Under the pieces are notes generated by a model. That model worked only from the letters and a program-made list of their open reading frames with translations, had not been told where the DNA came from and searched no databases. From Acidimicrobiia bacterium (GTDB taxonomy: Bacteria > Actinomycetota > Acidimicrobiia > Acidimicrobiales > Bin134), in the NCBI GenBank assembly GCA_022821445.1, contig JAJEDQ010000008.1, positions 1 through 35,786 of the forward strand: 35,786 nt of DNA. Reading direction: 5' to 3'. The translations under genes were made by a program, and so were the position numbers. The stretch's first letter is position 1; each line of letters opens with the position of its first letter. Below are positions 15,236 to 22,927 of the stretch, piece after piece.

Positions 15236-16789
15236 ATGAGCCGCCGTTCGCTGGTTTCGCTTGTCCTCATAGTGGCTGCGGCCGCTGGGCTGTTGGCCGC
15301 CTCGCTGGCGGTTGGAAATCGACCCCTGCTGGGATTGGACCTCAAGGGCGGGGTCGAGGTGGTGCTGGTGCCGGTGGACGACCCCGACCGTCCCGTGGCC
15401 ATCACCGAAGGCGACCTGGATACCGCGGTCGACATCATCCGCGACCGCATCGACGGTCTCGGTGTGGCCGAGCCCGATGTGACCCGCCAGGGCGGACGGG
15501 TGGTGGTGCAGCTTCCCGGCATCAGCGATCAACAGCGGGCCATCGACGTTGTGGGCCAGACCGCCGAGCTCCGCTTCCGCCCGGTGTGCGCCGAGCTCTT
15601 CACCGAGCCGATCGTCCTTTCCGATCCTGAATCTGGTGTCGAGGCCCCGCCGCCCCCGCCTCTGCCCGATCCCGAGCTCGACCAGAGGGGATTGGCCCCC
15701 TGTCCAAGCGGCATCGACCTCAACAGCCTGGAGACCTCAACCTCGGCCGAGGATGTACTTGAGCGCTTTGTTGTATTGCCCGAGCGAGATGACAACGGTG
15801 AAGTGGTCATACGCTACCTGCTAGGCCCATCCACGCTCACCGGTGCCGGTCTCTCCAGCGCCGACAGCTCATTCCGGGGCGAGTTCGTGGTGGATGCCAC
15901 CTTCAAGGGCGGTGACCAGGGGGCGGATAAGTTCGACGAGATAGCGGTGGAGTGCTATTCGGGCACACCATACTGCCCGCCGGGTGTGGCCGGGCTTGGC
16001 CAGCTAGCTGTCGTGGTAGACGGAAGCGTGCAGTCGGCGCCCTCGGTGCAGAGCCCCAACTTCGACGGCCAAGTGGTTATCTCCGGCAACTTCTCCGACC
16101 AAGAAGCCGACGACCTGGCCCTGGTTCTGCGCTACGGCGCGCTGCCCATCGAGTTTCAAGACCCCACCGACCCCCAGAGCGACAGCACCAGCCGGGCCGT
16201 GTCGGCCACCATCGGGGGCGACTCCTTGCGGGCTGGGATTATCGCCGGCATCGTCGGACTGGCGCTGGTGTTCTTGTACATGGTGGGCATGTACCGCTTG
16301 TTGGGCCTGGTTGCCATGTTGAGCCTGGGGGTGTCGGCCACCCTGCTGTGGGTGATCGTGGCCTGGCTGGGCGAGACCCAGGATCTGGCCCTGACCCTGG
16401 CCGGAGTCACCGGCCTCATCGTGGCGATCGGCGTTTCCCTGGACTCCAACGTGGTGTACTTCGAGCACCTCAAAGAGGATGTGGCCACCGGTCGGATGCT
16501 GAGATCGTCGCTGGAGCAATCCTTCTCGGCGGCGTTTCGGACCATCTTCAGGGCCAACTTCGCCTCGCTCATCGCCGCGGTCATCTTGTACTGGCTCTCG
16601 GCCGGGTCGGTTCGCGGCTTCGCCCTGATGCTGGGCTTGGCCTCGGTGCTCGACCTGGTGGCCACCTACTTCTTCCTCCGGCCCTGCGCGCAGTTGATGG
16701 CTCGGTCGCCGAGCCTGATGGCCCATCCCCACCGCCTCGGCCTGCCCACTAGGGATGAGGCCATGTCTGCGGGAGTCGAGGCATCATGA
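15236..16789 (+). CDS. secD: protein translocase subunit SecD
   Basis: RND-type membrane protein (517 aa) that uses the proton gradient to pull exported proteins from the Sec channel. An N-terminal span (about 5-25) is followed by the LGLDLKGGVEVVL motif, a large extracytoplasmic P1 domain containing a Pro/Glu-rich insertion (about 135-155), and five C-terminal spans starting at the DSLRAGIIAGIVGLALVF region. Conserved GVSLDSNVVYFEH and the ALMLGLASVLDLVATYFF segment are present. It overlaps secF by ATGA. Confidence 0.97.
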   Translation: MSRRSLVSLVLIVAAAAGLLAASLAVGNRPLLGLDLKGGVEVVLVPVDDPDRPVAITEGDLDTAVDIIRDRIDGLGVAEPDVTRQGGRVVVQLPGISDQQRAIDVVGQTAELRFRPVCAELFTEPIVLSDPESGVEAPPPPPLPDPELDQRGLAPCPSGIDLNSLETSTSAEDVLERFVVLPERDDNGEVVIRYLLGPSTLTGAGLSSADSSFRGEFVVDATFKGGDQGADKFDEIAVECYSGTPYCPPGVAGLGQLAVVVDGSVQSAPSVQSPNFDGQVVISGNFSDQEADDLALVLRYGALPIEFQDPTDPQSDSTSRAVSATIGGDSLRAGIIAGIVGLALVFLYMVGMYRLLGLVAMLSLGVSATLLWVIVAWLGETQDLALTLAGVTGLIVAIGVSLDSNVVYFEHLKEDVATGRMLRSSLEQSFSAAFRTIFRANFASLIAAVILYWLSAGSVRGFALMLGLASVLDLVATYFFLRPCAQLMARSPSLMAHPHRLGLPTRDEAMSAGVEAS

Positions 16790-17889
16790 GCCGCCTCCAG
16801 CGCCTGAGGCGCAACCAGACCCAGGTGGACTTCCCCGTGGTGTGGAAGACCACGCTGAAAGTGTCCGCCGCTCTGATCCTCATCAGCGCCATAGCCCTGT
16901 TGGTGCGGGGGGTCAATCTGGGCATCGAGTTCGAGGGCGGCACGGTGTGGGAGGCCTCCGCACCCGATGTGTCCACTGCCGATGTGCGCGACGCCTTGAG
17001 GGATGTGGGCCAGGCCGACGCCAAGATCCAGTTCGTGGGCGGCGACGTGCTTCGGGTGCGGGCCGAGTTGGACGCCACCGATGCCTCCAGCGTGGCCGAG
17101 GTGTCGCTGGCCCTGGCCAACCTCACCGGCCAGAGCCTCGACGACATCAGCTTCAACTCCATCAGCGCGTCGTGGGGCAGTGAGATCACCAGCAAGGCCA
17201 TGCGAGCGCTGATCGTGTTATTCATCGTGGTGGCCATTTACATCACGCTGACGCTGGAGTGGCGGATGGCTCTGGCCGCCCTGGTGGCAGTGGCCCACGA
17301 CATCGTCATCACCGTGGGCATCTATGCCCTGTTCCAGTTCGAGGTGACTCCGGCCACGGTGATCGCCTTCCTCACCATCATGGGGTACTCCCTGTACGAC
17401 ACCTTGGTGGTGTTCGACAAGAACCGCGACTACCAGCGTCGCTCGGCACTGGTGGGGCGGGCCACCTACACCCGGATTATGAACTCGGCGCTGAACACGG
17501 TGCTCCTGCGGTCGGTGAACACCACCATTACCTCGGTGCTGCCCGTGCTGTCGATGCTGGTGATCGGCACGCTGGTGCTGGGCGCGGTCACCTTGGCCGA
17601 GTTTGCCGTGGCCCTGCTCATCGGCTTGCTGGTGGGCACCTATTCGTCGCTGTTTGTGGCCGCGCCGGCGGCGGCTTGGATGAAGGAGCGCCAGCCTGAG
17701 TTCGTGGAGCAGCGGGAGCGCTTGGAGGCCCGGGCCCAGTCCCGGGGCGCCACCGTGCAAGACGTGGAGGAAGTGGCGGTGGGCCCGTCATCGCCTGCTC
17801 CGGCGCCGTCGGCGGACCGCCCGACCCGCCGGCCATCGCAGCCGGGCACGGCCATCCCACCCCGCCCCCGAAAGCGCAAGCGGCGCTGA
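16786..17889 (+). CDS. secF: protein translocase subunit SecF
   Basis: Partner of SecD (367 aa): one N-terminal span, the [12 protein letters not shown] motif, a short periplasmic-type domain, then five spans with [33 protein letters not shown] and the [13 protein letters not shown] block typical of SecF. A Pro/Arg-rich basic cytoplasmic tail (about 320-367, ending RPRKRKRR) is added to the core. The 37-base gap before apt contains the apt promoter. Confidence 0.97.
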   Translation: MSRLQRLRRNQTQVDFPVVWKTTLKVSAALILISAIALLVRGVNLGIEFEGGTVWEASAPDVSTADVRDALRDVGQADAKIQFVGGDVLRVRAELDATDASSVAEVSLALANLTGQSLDDISFNSISASWGSEITSKAMRALIVLFIVVAIYITLTLEWRMALAALVAVAHDIVITVGIYALFQFEVTPATVIAFLTIMGYSLYDTLVVFDKNRDYQRRSALVGRATYTRIMNSALNTVLLRSVNTTITSVLPVLSMLVIGTLVLGAVTLAEFAVALLIGLLVGTYSSLFVAAPAAAWMKERQPEFVEQRERLEARAQSRGATVQDVEEVAVGPSSPAPAPSADRPTRRPSQPGTAIPPRPRKRKRR

Positions 17890-17913
17890 GCAAGTCGCTC
17901 GTCAGCAGGCAGG

Positions 17914-17919
17914 TAGGGT
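17914..17919 (+). promoter_or_regulatory. -10 box of a leaderless promoter for apt
   Basis: GGTAGGGT, then 7 bases, then the apt GTG at 17927. The G-run in between touches the start codon, so it is too close to act as a Shine-Dalgarno. Confidence 0.45.
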
Positions 17920-17926
17920 TGGGGGA

Positions 17927-18469
17927 GTGGATTCCGGCTGGCCTGAAAGCCTAATTCGGGACGTCCCCGACTTCCCTTCACCGGGGATCATGTTCAAGGA
18001 CATCACCCCGCTGCTTGACGACGCTGAGGCCTTCCGCTGGGCTGCCGATGAACTAGCAGACCGCTTCAGCAATACCCCTGCGGATCGAGTGGTGGGCGTT
18101 GAGGCCCGGGGTTTCATATTGGGGGCCGCAGTGGCCTACCGCCTGGGGCTCGGATTTGTGCCCGTTCGCAAATCGGGAAAACTGCCCTATCTCACCAGGT
18201 CGGTGGACTATGAACTGGAGTACGGCACCGCTTCCCTCGAAGCCCACAACGACGCCTTTTCCCCCGGTCAACGGGCCTTGATCGTGGATGATGTTCTGGC
18301 TACGGGGGGCACGGCGGCCGCCACCTTCGAACTCGTCAATTCCGGGGGCGCCGAGGTGGCCGGGATGGGCTTCCTTATCGAGTTGGGTTTTCTGGATGGC
18401 CGGGAGAAAATAGAGAGAGATGCCAACTGTCCGGTGATTTCTTTGTTCTGTTTTGGGGGTGATTCGTGA
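17927..18469 (+). CDS. apt: adenine phosphoribosyltransferase
   Basis: Purine salvage: adenine plus PRPP gives AMP and pyrophosphate. Protein of 180 aa, starting GTG 17927 ([20 protein letters not shown], the family N-terminus). [12 protein letters not shown] and the PRPP loop [14 protein letters not shown] are intact. The C-terminus [13 protein letters not shown] is the source of a motif repeated twice more downstream in mini-ORFs. Its stop overlaps the first mini-ORF by GTGA. Pairing with rel is common in actinobacteria. Confidence 0.97.
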   Translation: MDSGWPESLIRDVPDFPSPGIMFKDITPLLDDAEAFRWAADELADRFSNTPADRVVGVEARGFILGAAVAYRLGLGFVPVRKSGKLPYLTRSVDYELEYGTASLEAHNDAFSPGQRALIVDDVLATGGTAAATFELVNSGGAEVAGMGFLIELGFLDGREKIERDANCPVISLFCFGGDS

Positions 18470-18528
18470 GGCTCGAAGAACGGCTATTGCCCTTGATCTC
18501 TCTGTTCTGCTTCAGGGGTGATTCGTGA
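18466..18528 (+). CDS. 20-codon chimeric mini-ORF 1 between apt and rel
   Basis: GTG at 18466 overlaps the apt stop by GTGA. It reads MRLEERLLP (compare rel MTLTERVLP) followed by [11 protein letters not shown] and stop (compare apt [11 protein letters not shown]). Its own stop overlaps the next GTG, again by GTGA. It could be translated by termination-reinitiation; no peptide function is known. Confidence 0.4.
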   Translation: MRLEERLLPLISLFCFRGDS

Positions 18529-18587
18529 CGCTGGGAGAACGGCTATTGCCCTTGATCTCTCTGTTCTGTTTTGGAGGTGACGGGTGA
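18525..18587 (+). CDS. 20-codon chimeric mini-ORF 2 between apt and rel
   Basis: GTG at 18525 overlaps the stop of mini-ORF 1, and its stop overlaps the rel GTG at 18584. It reads MTLGERLLP then [20 protein letters not shown] near its end (18574-18581) could act as the ribosome binding site for rel, so the repeat may change how rel is translated. Confidence 0.4.
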   Translation: MTLGERLLPLISLFCFGGDG

Positions 18588-20794
18588 CGCTGACCGAGCG
18601 TGTACTGCCCTGGACGGATCAGCCCGGACAAGACGTGGGCCCGCTGCTCGACGCCTATCTCGAACGCCATCCCAACGGCACCGCCGACCGCATCGAGACT
18701 GCCTATCGCCTCGCTGAGCAGGCCCACGCCGGGCAGTTGCGCAAGTCCGGCGAGCCCTATGTGACCCATCCTCTGGCTGTGGCCCACATTGTGGTGGAGT
18801 TGGGGCTGGACGACGTCTCGGTCATCGCCGCCCTGCTCCACGACGCCATCGAGGACACCTCTATGGATTTGGCCGAGGTCGAGCAGCACTTCGGCAGCGA
18901 GGTGGCCTCGATCGTCGACAGCGTCACCCGGTTGGACCGGCTCAAGTTCAATACGCAGGAGGAGGAGCAGGCCGCCTCCATGCGCAAGATGCTGGTGGCC
19001 ATCGCCAAGGATCTGCGGGTGCTGGTGGTGAAGCTGTCCGACCGGCTGCACAACATGCGGACGCTGGCCGCGCTTCCGCTGGAGAAGCAGCATCGGGTGG
19101 CCCGGGAAACCATAGACATCTACGCCCCGCTGGCCAACCGCTTGGGCATGCAAGACCTGAAGCTCCAGGTCGAAGACTTGGCGTTCGCCGCTCTGCACCC
19201 CAAGCGCTACGCAGAAATCGATCGCATGGTGGCCACCCGGGCACCCGAGCGCGACCTGTACCTCACCCAGGTACTCTCCAGCGTTGAAGCCCGCCTGGCC
19301 GAGTTGGGCATCCCCGCTCAGGTCACCGGCCGCCCCAAACACCTGTGGAGCATCTACGAGAAGATGATGACCAAGGACCGCAGCTTCGACGAGATCTACG
19401 ACTTGGTGGGCATGCGGGTGATCGTCGACTCGGTTCGGGACTGCTACGCCGCCCTGGGGTCCATCCACGCCACCTGGAAGCCGGTGCAGGGGCGATTCAA
19501 GGACTACATCGCCATGCCCAAGTTCAACCTGTACCAATCGCTGCACACCACCGTGGTCGGTCCGGGGGGCAAGTCTCTGGAAGTCCAGCTCCGCACCAAT
19601 GAGATGCACGCCCGAGCAGAACAGGGGGTGGCCGCCCACTGGGACTACAAGGAGGGGACCACCACCGATGATCTGGCCTGGTTGGGCCGGATCATCGACT
19701 GGCAGCAGGAGACATCTGACGCGGTCGAGTTCTTGAGCAATCTCAAGACCGACCTCGACCACGACGAGGTCCAGGTGTTCACCCCCAAGGGCGACGTGGT
19801 GTCGCTGCCGATGGGGGCGATTCCCATCGATTTCGCCTACTCCATCCACACCGAGGTGGGCCATGCCTGCATCGGGGCCCGGGTCAACGGCCAGCTCGTG
19901 CCGCTGGACCGCGAGCTTCGGCCCGGCGACATGGTGGAGATCTTCACCTCCAAGGTGGCCGACAAGGGGCCGTCGCGCGATTGGCTTGGCCTGGTGGCCT
20001 CCCATCGGGCCCGCAACAAGATCCGCCAGTGGTTCGCCCAAGCCCGGCGGGAAGATGCCATCAAGGCCGGCCGCGACGCGGTGGCCGCGGCCCTGCGCCG
20101 AGAGCGCCTGCCGGTGGCGAAGATCCTGTCGGGCGAAGAGCTGCTGCACGCGGCCACCGACATGAACTACCGCGATCTCGACACTTTGTTCGCCGCGGTG
20201 GGGGAGCGCCATGTGTCGGCCAAGGCGGTGGCCGAGCGGGTGGCCGGAATGAGGGTGGAGCCCGCAGCGGAAGAGGAGCTGGACGATGATCTGGCCGCTG
20301 TCCCGCCGCCGGCGGTGTTGCCCCGGCGCACCGATCAGCCGGTGGAGGTTGAGGGCCTCGACGATGTGCTGGTCAACCTGGCTCGCTGCTGCAAACCGGT
20401 TCCCCCCGACGAGATCATCGGCTTCGTTACCCGGGGCCGTGGGGTGTCAGTGCATCGCAACGAGTGCGCCAATGCGGTTTCGCTGTCGTTCGAGCAGGGC
20501 GACCGGCTCATAGACGTGGATTGGAGCACCGAGCGCACCGGCGCTTACTGCGTGACCATTGAGGTCAAGGCGTTCGACCGAACCCGCCTGCTGCGGGATG
20601 TGGCCAATGCCCTGTCCACCGGATCGGTCAACATCCTGGCTTGTGAGACCCGCACCGGCGCCGATCACATCTCGGTGATGCGGTTTGATTTCGAGCTGAT
20701 CGACGGCACCCACCTCGACGCTTTGTTACGCACCATCCGGGGCATCGAGTCGGTCTACAACGCCTACCGAGTCCTCCCCGCCGCCACCGGCTAG
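18584..20794 (+). CDS. rel: bifunctional (p)ppGpp synthetase/hydrolase Rel
   Basis: Stringent-response enzyme (736 aa). HD hydrolase domain with LLHDAIEDT (about residues 85-93), RelA/SpoT synthetase domain with GRPKHLWSIYEKM, EIYDLVGMRVIV and the RFKD motif (304-307) expected of bifunctional Rel, then TGS (VFTPKGDVVSLPMGAIPIDFAY), a zinc-finger-like RCCKPVPPDEIIGFVTRGRGVSVH and a C-terminal ACT domain. Start at GTG 18584 with GGAGG upstream; this start overlaps the preceding mini-ORF stop. Full length, no damage seen. Confidence 0.97.
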   Translation: MTLTERVLPWTDQPGQDVGPLLDAYLERHPNGTADRIETAYRLAEQAHAGQLRKSGEPYVTHPLAVAHIVVELGLDDVSVIAALLHDAIEDTSMDLAEVEQHFGSEVASIVDSVTRLDRLKFNTQEEEQAASMRKMLVAIAKDLRVLVVKLSDRLHNMRTLAALPLEKQHRVARETIDIYAPLANRLGMQDLKLQVEDLAFAALHPKRYAEIDRMVATRAPERDLYLTQVLSSVEARLAELGIPAQVTGRPKHLWSIYEKMMTKDRSFDEIYDLVGMRVIVDSVRDCYAALGSIHATWKPVQGRFKDYIAMPKFNLYQSLHTTVVGPGGKSLEVQLRTNEMHARAEQGVAAHWDYKEGTTTDDLAWLGRIIDWQQETSDAVEFLSNLKTDLDHDEVQVFTPKGDVVSLPMGAIPIDFAYSIHTEVGHACIGARVNGQLVPLDRELRPGDMVEIFTSKVADKGPSRDWLGLVASHRARNKIRQWFAQARREDAIKAGRDAVAAALRRERLPVAKILSGEELLHAATDMNYRDLDTLFAAVGERHVSAKAVAERVAGMRVEPAAEEELDDDLAAVPPPAVLPRRTDQPVEVEGLDDVLVNLARCCKPVPPDEIIGFVTRGRGVSVHRNECANAVSLSFEQGDRLIDVDWSTERTGAYCVTIEVKAFDRTRLLRDVANALSTGSVNILACETRTGADHISVMRFDFELIDGTHLDALLRTIRGIESVYNAYRVLPAATG

Positions 20795-20826
20795 GCGGTC
20801 ATTGACAGGGGTGGTGAAAAGCAACC

Positions 20827-20856
20827 TTGTAAGACCACCAGGTTCACTTGTAAACT
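20827..20856 (+). promoter_or_regulatory. promoter of the AbrB/PIN pair with a 21-bp-spaced direct repeat
   Basis: -35 TTGTAA (20827-20832), 18-base spacer, -10 TAAACT (20851-20856), then 6 bases to the ATG. The heptamer CTTGTAA occurs at 20826-20832 and again at 20847-20853, two helical turns apart, overlapping both promoter boxes. This is a plausible operator for the AbrB-type protein (inference). Confidence 0.5.
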
Positions 20857-20862
20857 GGCTGG

Positions 20863-21105
20863 ATGGCAGTTGTGCAGTATCGAGTTTCGGAACGAGGCCA
20901 GATGGCACTGCCGGCTGAAGCCCGTCGCCGCTGGAACCTTGCCGGTGGGGGTGCGGTGGAGATCGCCGATCTCGGTTCGGCCCTCGTTGTCGTTCCCGCA
21001 GGTCGAGGCGGATTGCGATCGGTGATCCGAGAGTCCCTCGAGGAAGCAGGGGGATACAGCTCGTTGGTTAGCCGGGTTGCGGCTGACGAGCCTGATCTCG
21101 CGTGA
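20863..21105 (+). CDS. AbrB/SpoVT-type DNA-binding protein, likely antitoxin
   Basis: Protein of 80 aa. Residues 3-45 are a swapped-hairpin AbrB domain (VQYRVSERGQMALPAEARRRW … VEIADLGSALVVVP); the C-terminal 35 residues are the part that would bind a partner. It overlaps the following PIN-like gene by GTGA, the typical layout of a VapB-VapC antitoxin-toxin pair. No ribosome binding site; a leaderless start is inferred from the -10 six bases upstream. The pair sits between rel and hisS. Confidence 0.82.
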   Translation: MAVVQYRVSERGQMALPAEARRRWNLAGGGAVEIADLGSALVVVPAGRGGLRSVIRESLEEAGGYSSLVSRVAADEPDLA

Positions 21106-21551
21106 CTGAGACCGTCCTCGTCGACGATCACATTTTGTTGAGCGTGCTGCTCGATGACGAGCCCGAGGGGCTTCGTCCTATGGGGGGTGCCATTGCTACC
21201 ACGGGGTTGTGGTACCACCGACTGTGTCGGGCGCTGGCGAATCAAACCGTTGTGGGATCGCTGTCTCGGCGCCTCGGCGGGATTGATGTTGCGGTCGCTT
21301 CCGACGTCATTGCCTCTGTGGTTGACCTTCCCCCCACAATCGAACTGGTATCGCTACGCGAGCTCGGTTGGCCGATGGGCGAGTCGGCGTCCCAAGGAAT
21401 TCGCCTCAACCTGCTCTCGCTGGAAGCCGTGGCCGCCGCTCGCCATCTCGGAGCGGAAATATGCCTGGCGGCGGCCGATGACAACAAGCCGCTAGTCGAC
21501 GCTGCCCGCCGCCTTGCCATCCCGGTTCGACGGTTGGCTACCAGACCGTAG
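21102..21551 (+). CDS. PIN-like protein, putative VapC-type toxin with atypical acidic residues
   Basis: Protein of 149 aa from GTG 21102. The N-terminus VLVDDHILLSVLLDD fits the first strand and Asp of a PIN domain. Near the C-terminus, LAAADDNKPLVDAARRLAIPV fits the later acidic cluster and helix. The second PIN acid, normally Glu in an AELLRAL-like helix, is not visible: the equivalent stretch reads GLWYHRLCRALA. It may be a diverged RNase toxin or an inactive relative. Context (an AbrB-type gene overlapping upstream) supports a type II toxin-antitoxin module. Confidence 0.68.
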   Translation: MTETVLVDDHILLSVLLDDEPEGLRPMGGAIATTGLWYHRLCRALANQTVVGSLSRRLGGIDVAVASDVIASVVDLPPTIELVSLRELGWPMGESASQGIRLNLLSLEAVAAARHLGAEICLAAADDNKPLVDAARRLAIPVRRLATRP

Positions 21552-21602
21552 GGAGACATGACTGGGGCGGCTTAGGGATGGGGCAATGTTGCAGTGCGCC
21601 GG

Positions 21603-21608
21603 TAGCAT
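21603..21608 (+). promoter_or_regulatory. -10 box upstream of the hisS mini-ORF
   Basis: GGTAGCAT with 8 bases to the GTG of the 11-codon mini-ORF at 21617, the same spacing as other leaderless starts in the window. It therefore points to the mini-ORF, not to hisS, as the first codon of the message. Confidence 0.5.
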
Positions 21609-21616
21609 CAGGGGGC

Positions 21617-21652
21617 GTGGCTGAGATGTTTCAGGCGCCGACAGGCTCGTAG
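21617..21652 (+). CDS. 11-codon mini-ORF copying the HisRS N-terminus
   Basis: Reads MAEMFQAPTGS and stops at TAG 21650-21652; hisS begins two bases later with MSDMFQAPKGT. Seven of 11 residues agree (counting both GTG starts), three more are conservative, and 24 of 33 bases match; TTT/TTC and CAG/CAA are synonymous changes. The 38-base period puts the two in different frames. An in-frame ATG at 21578 could extend it, but the -10 box favours GTG 21617. Confidence 0.45.
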   Translation: MAEMFQAPTGS

Positions 21653-21654
21653 TT

Positions 21655-22917
21655 GTGTCCGACATGTTCCAAGCGCCGAAGGGGACGCGCGACATCCTGC
21701 CGCCGGAGTCAGATCGGTGGCAGGCGCTGGTGGCCCTGTTTGCCGACGTGTTCGGACGGGCCGGCTATGGGCTGGTGCAGAGTCCCATGTTCGAGGACAT
21801 CGGGGTGTTTCAGCGCTTGGGCGAGGGCACCGAGGTGGTCCGCAAGGAGATGTACGACTTCTTCGACAAGGGTGACCGCCATTTGGCCCTGCGCCCGGAA
21901 GGAACCGCGCCGGTGGTTCGGGCGTTCAACCAGCACCGGCCCACTGTCCCGTGGAAAGTGTGGTATCTCACCCCTTGCTTCCGCTACGAGGAGCCCCAGG
22001 CGGGCCGGTTCCGCCAACACCATCAGGTGGGGGCGGAGGCCATCGGATCACCCGATCCCGACCTCGATGTGGAGGTCATCGCCCTCCAGCACGACTTCTA
22101 CCAGGCGCTCGGTTTGAGCAAACTATCGCTGCGGCTCAACTCCATGGGCAGCCCTGGCGACCGGCAAGCCTATGCCGAGCGGCTGGCCGGATGGCTGGCC
22201 CAGCAGGTAAGGGAGCTGGACGAGGCCGACCGGGCCAACGCCACCGACCACCCGCTGCGGGTGCTGGACTCCAAGCGAGAACGCACTGTGACCGCGATTG
22301 CCGATGCTCCTCTGATCACCGATCACCTCTCCGATGAGGCCGCCGTCCACTTCGAGCGGGTGCAGGCCGGGCTAAACGCCCTAGGGGTGGACTACGAGAT
22401 CGACCCCCGCTTGGTGCGGGGCTTGGACTACTACACCCACTCCACCTGGGAATTTGCCGCGGGTGCCCTGACCTCGGCCCAGAATGCGGTGGGCGGTGGC
22501 GGGCGCTACGACGGACTGGCCGAGTCGCTGGGCGGCAAGGCCACACCTGGAGTGGGGTTCGGTGCCGGCATTGAGCGCATTTTGCTAGCCGCCGATGCCG
22601 AGGGCGCTCTTGCTGATACCTCGGGGGCAGTGGATGTGTTCGTAGTAGACGTGACCGGTGGCGACGCCGGGCGGGATCTCACCTTCGAGTTGCGCCGCAA
22701 CGGCATCTCCGCCGACCGGGCCTTCGACGCCCGCTCGATGAAGGCCCAGATGAAGGTGGCCGACCGCTCCGGAGCCCGGCTGGCCCTTCTGGTGGGAGAG
22801 GACGAGCTGGAGTCAGGCATCGTCACGGTGCGCGACTTGCGCTCGGGCGGCGATCAGACCGCACTACCTCGGACCCAAGTCATAAACGACGTGGCTCAGA
22901 GGCTGGCGAAGGAGTGA
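21655..22917 (+). CDS. hisS: histidyl-tRNA synthetase
   Basis: Charges tRNA-His (420 aa, class II). Motifs: FQAPKGTRDILPPES at the start, RPEGTAPVVRAF, motif 2 CFRYEEPQAGRFRQHHQVGAEAIG, the histidine-specific RGLDYYTHSTWEF and GGGGRYDGL, motif 3 GFGAGIERIL, then the anticodon-binding domain. The start is GTG 21655, which has no Shine-Dalgarno and sits two bases after the stop of the mini-ORF that copies its own N-terminus, so reinitiation is the likely route. Confidence 0.97.
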   Translation: MSDMFQAPKGTRDILPPESDRWQALVALFADVFGRAGYGLVQSPMFEDIGVFQRLGEGTEVVRKEMYDFFDKGDRHLALRPEGTAPVVRAFNQHRPTVPWKVWYLTPCFRYEEPQAGRFRQHHQVGAEAIGSPDPDLDVEVIALQHDFYQALGLSKLSLRLNSMGSPGDRQAYAERLAGWLAQQVRELDEADRANATDHPLRVLDSKRERTVTAIADAPLITDHLSDEAAVHFERVQAGLNALGVDYEIDPRLVRGLDYYTHSTWEFAAGALTSAQNAVGGGGRYDGLAESLGGKATPGVGFGAGIERILLAADAEGALADTSGAVDVFVVDVTGGDAGRDLTFELRRNGISADRAFDARSMKAQMKVADRSGARLALLVGEDELESGIVTVRDLRSGGDQTALPRTQVINDVAQRLAKE

Positions 22918-22927
22918 AATAGCCGCG

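Larger units (their letters stand above)
18428..18612 (+). repeat. 59-bp tandem repeat spanning the apt/rel junction
   Basis: Complete units at 18466-18524 and 18525-18583 match at 49 of 59 bases by hand count. The 3' part of the unit also matches the end of apt (18428-18465), and the 5' part matches the start of rel (18584-18612). TG[CT]CC occurs at each join (apt 18428, units 18487 and 18546, rel 18606), suggesting a microhomology-mediated duplication of the apt-stop/rel-start junction. Confidence 0.92.

Noticed and set aside
18512-20212. Long minus-strand open frame opposite rel (566 codons)
   Set aside because: Gly/His/Gln-rich translation without recognisable domains, fully opposite a well-supported rel gene; a typical high-GC antisense shadow. 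The same holds for 25992-27698 (opposite rarA/alaS) and 34048-35637 (opposite pepQ/efp).
20802-20807. Perfect TTGACA as the -35 of the AbrB gene
   Set aside because: It lies 43 bases from the TAAACT -10, too far; TTGTAA at 20827 has the right 18-base spacing. No good -10 serves the TTGACA.
21552-21654. T-box or histidine attenuator before hisS
   Set aside because: No His-rich peptide, no T-box core and no terminator/antiterminator pair could be found by eye; the mini-ORF copying HisRS explains the region better.
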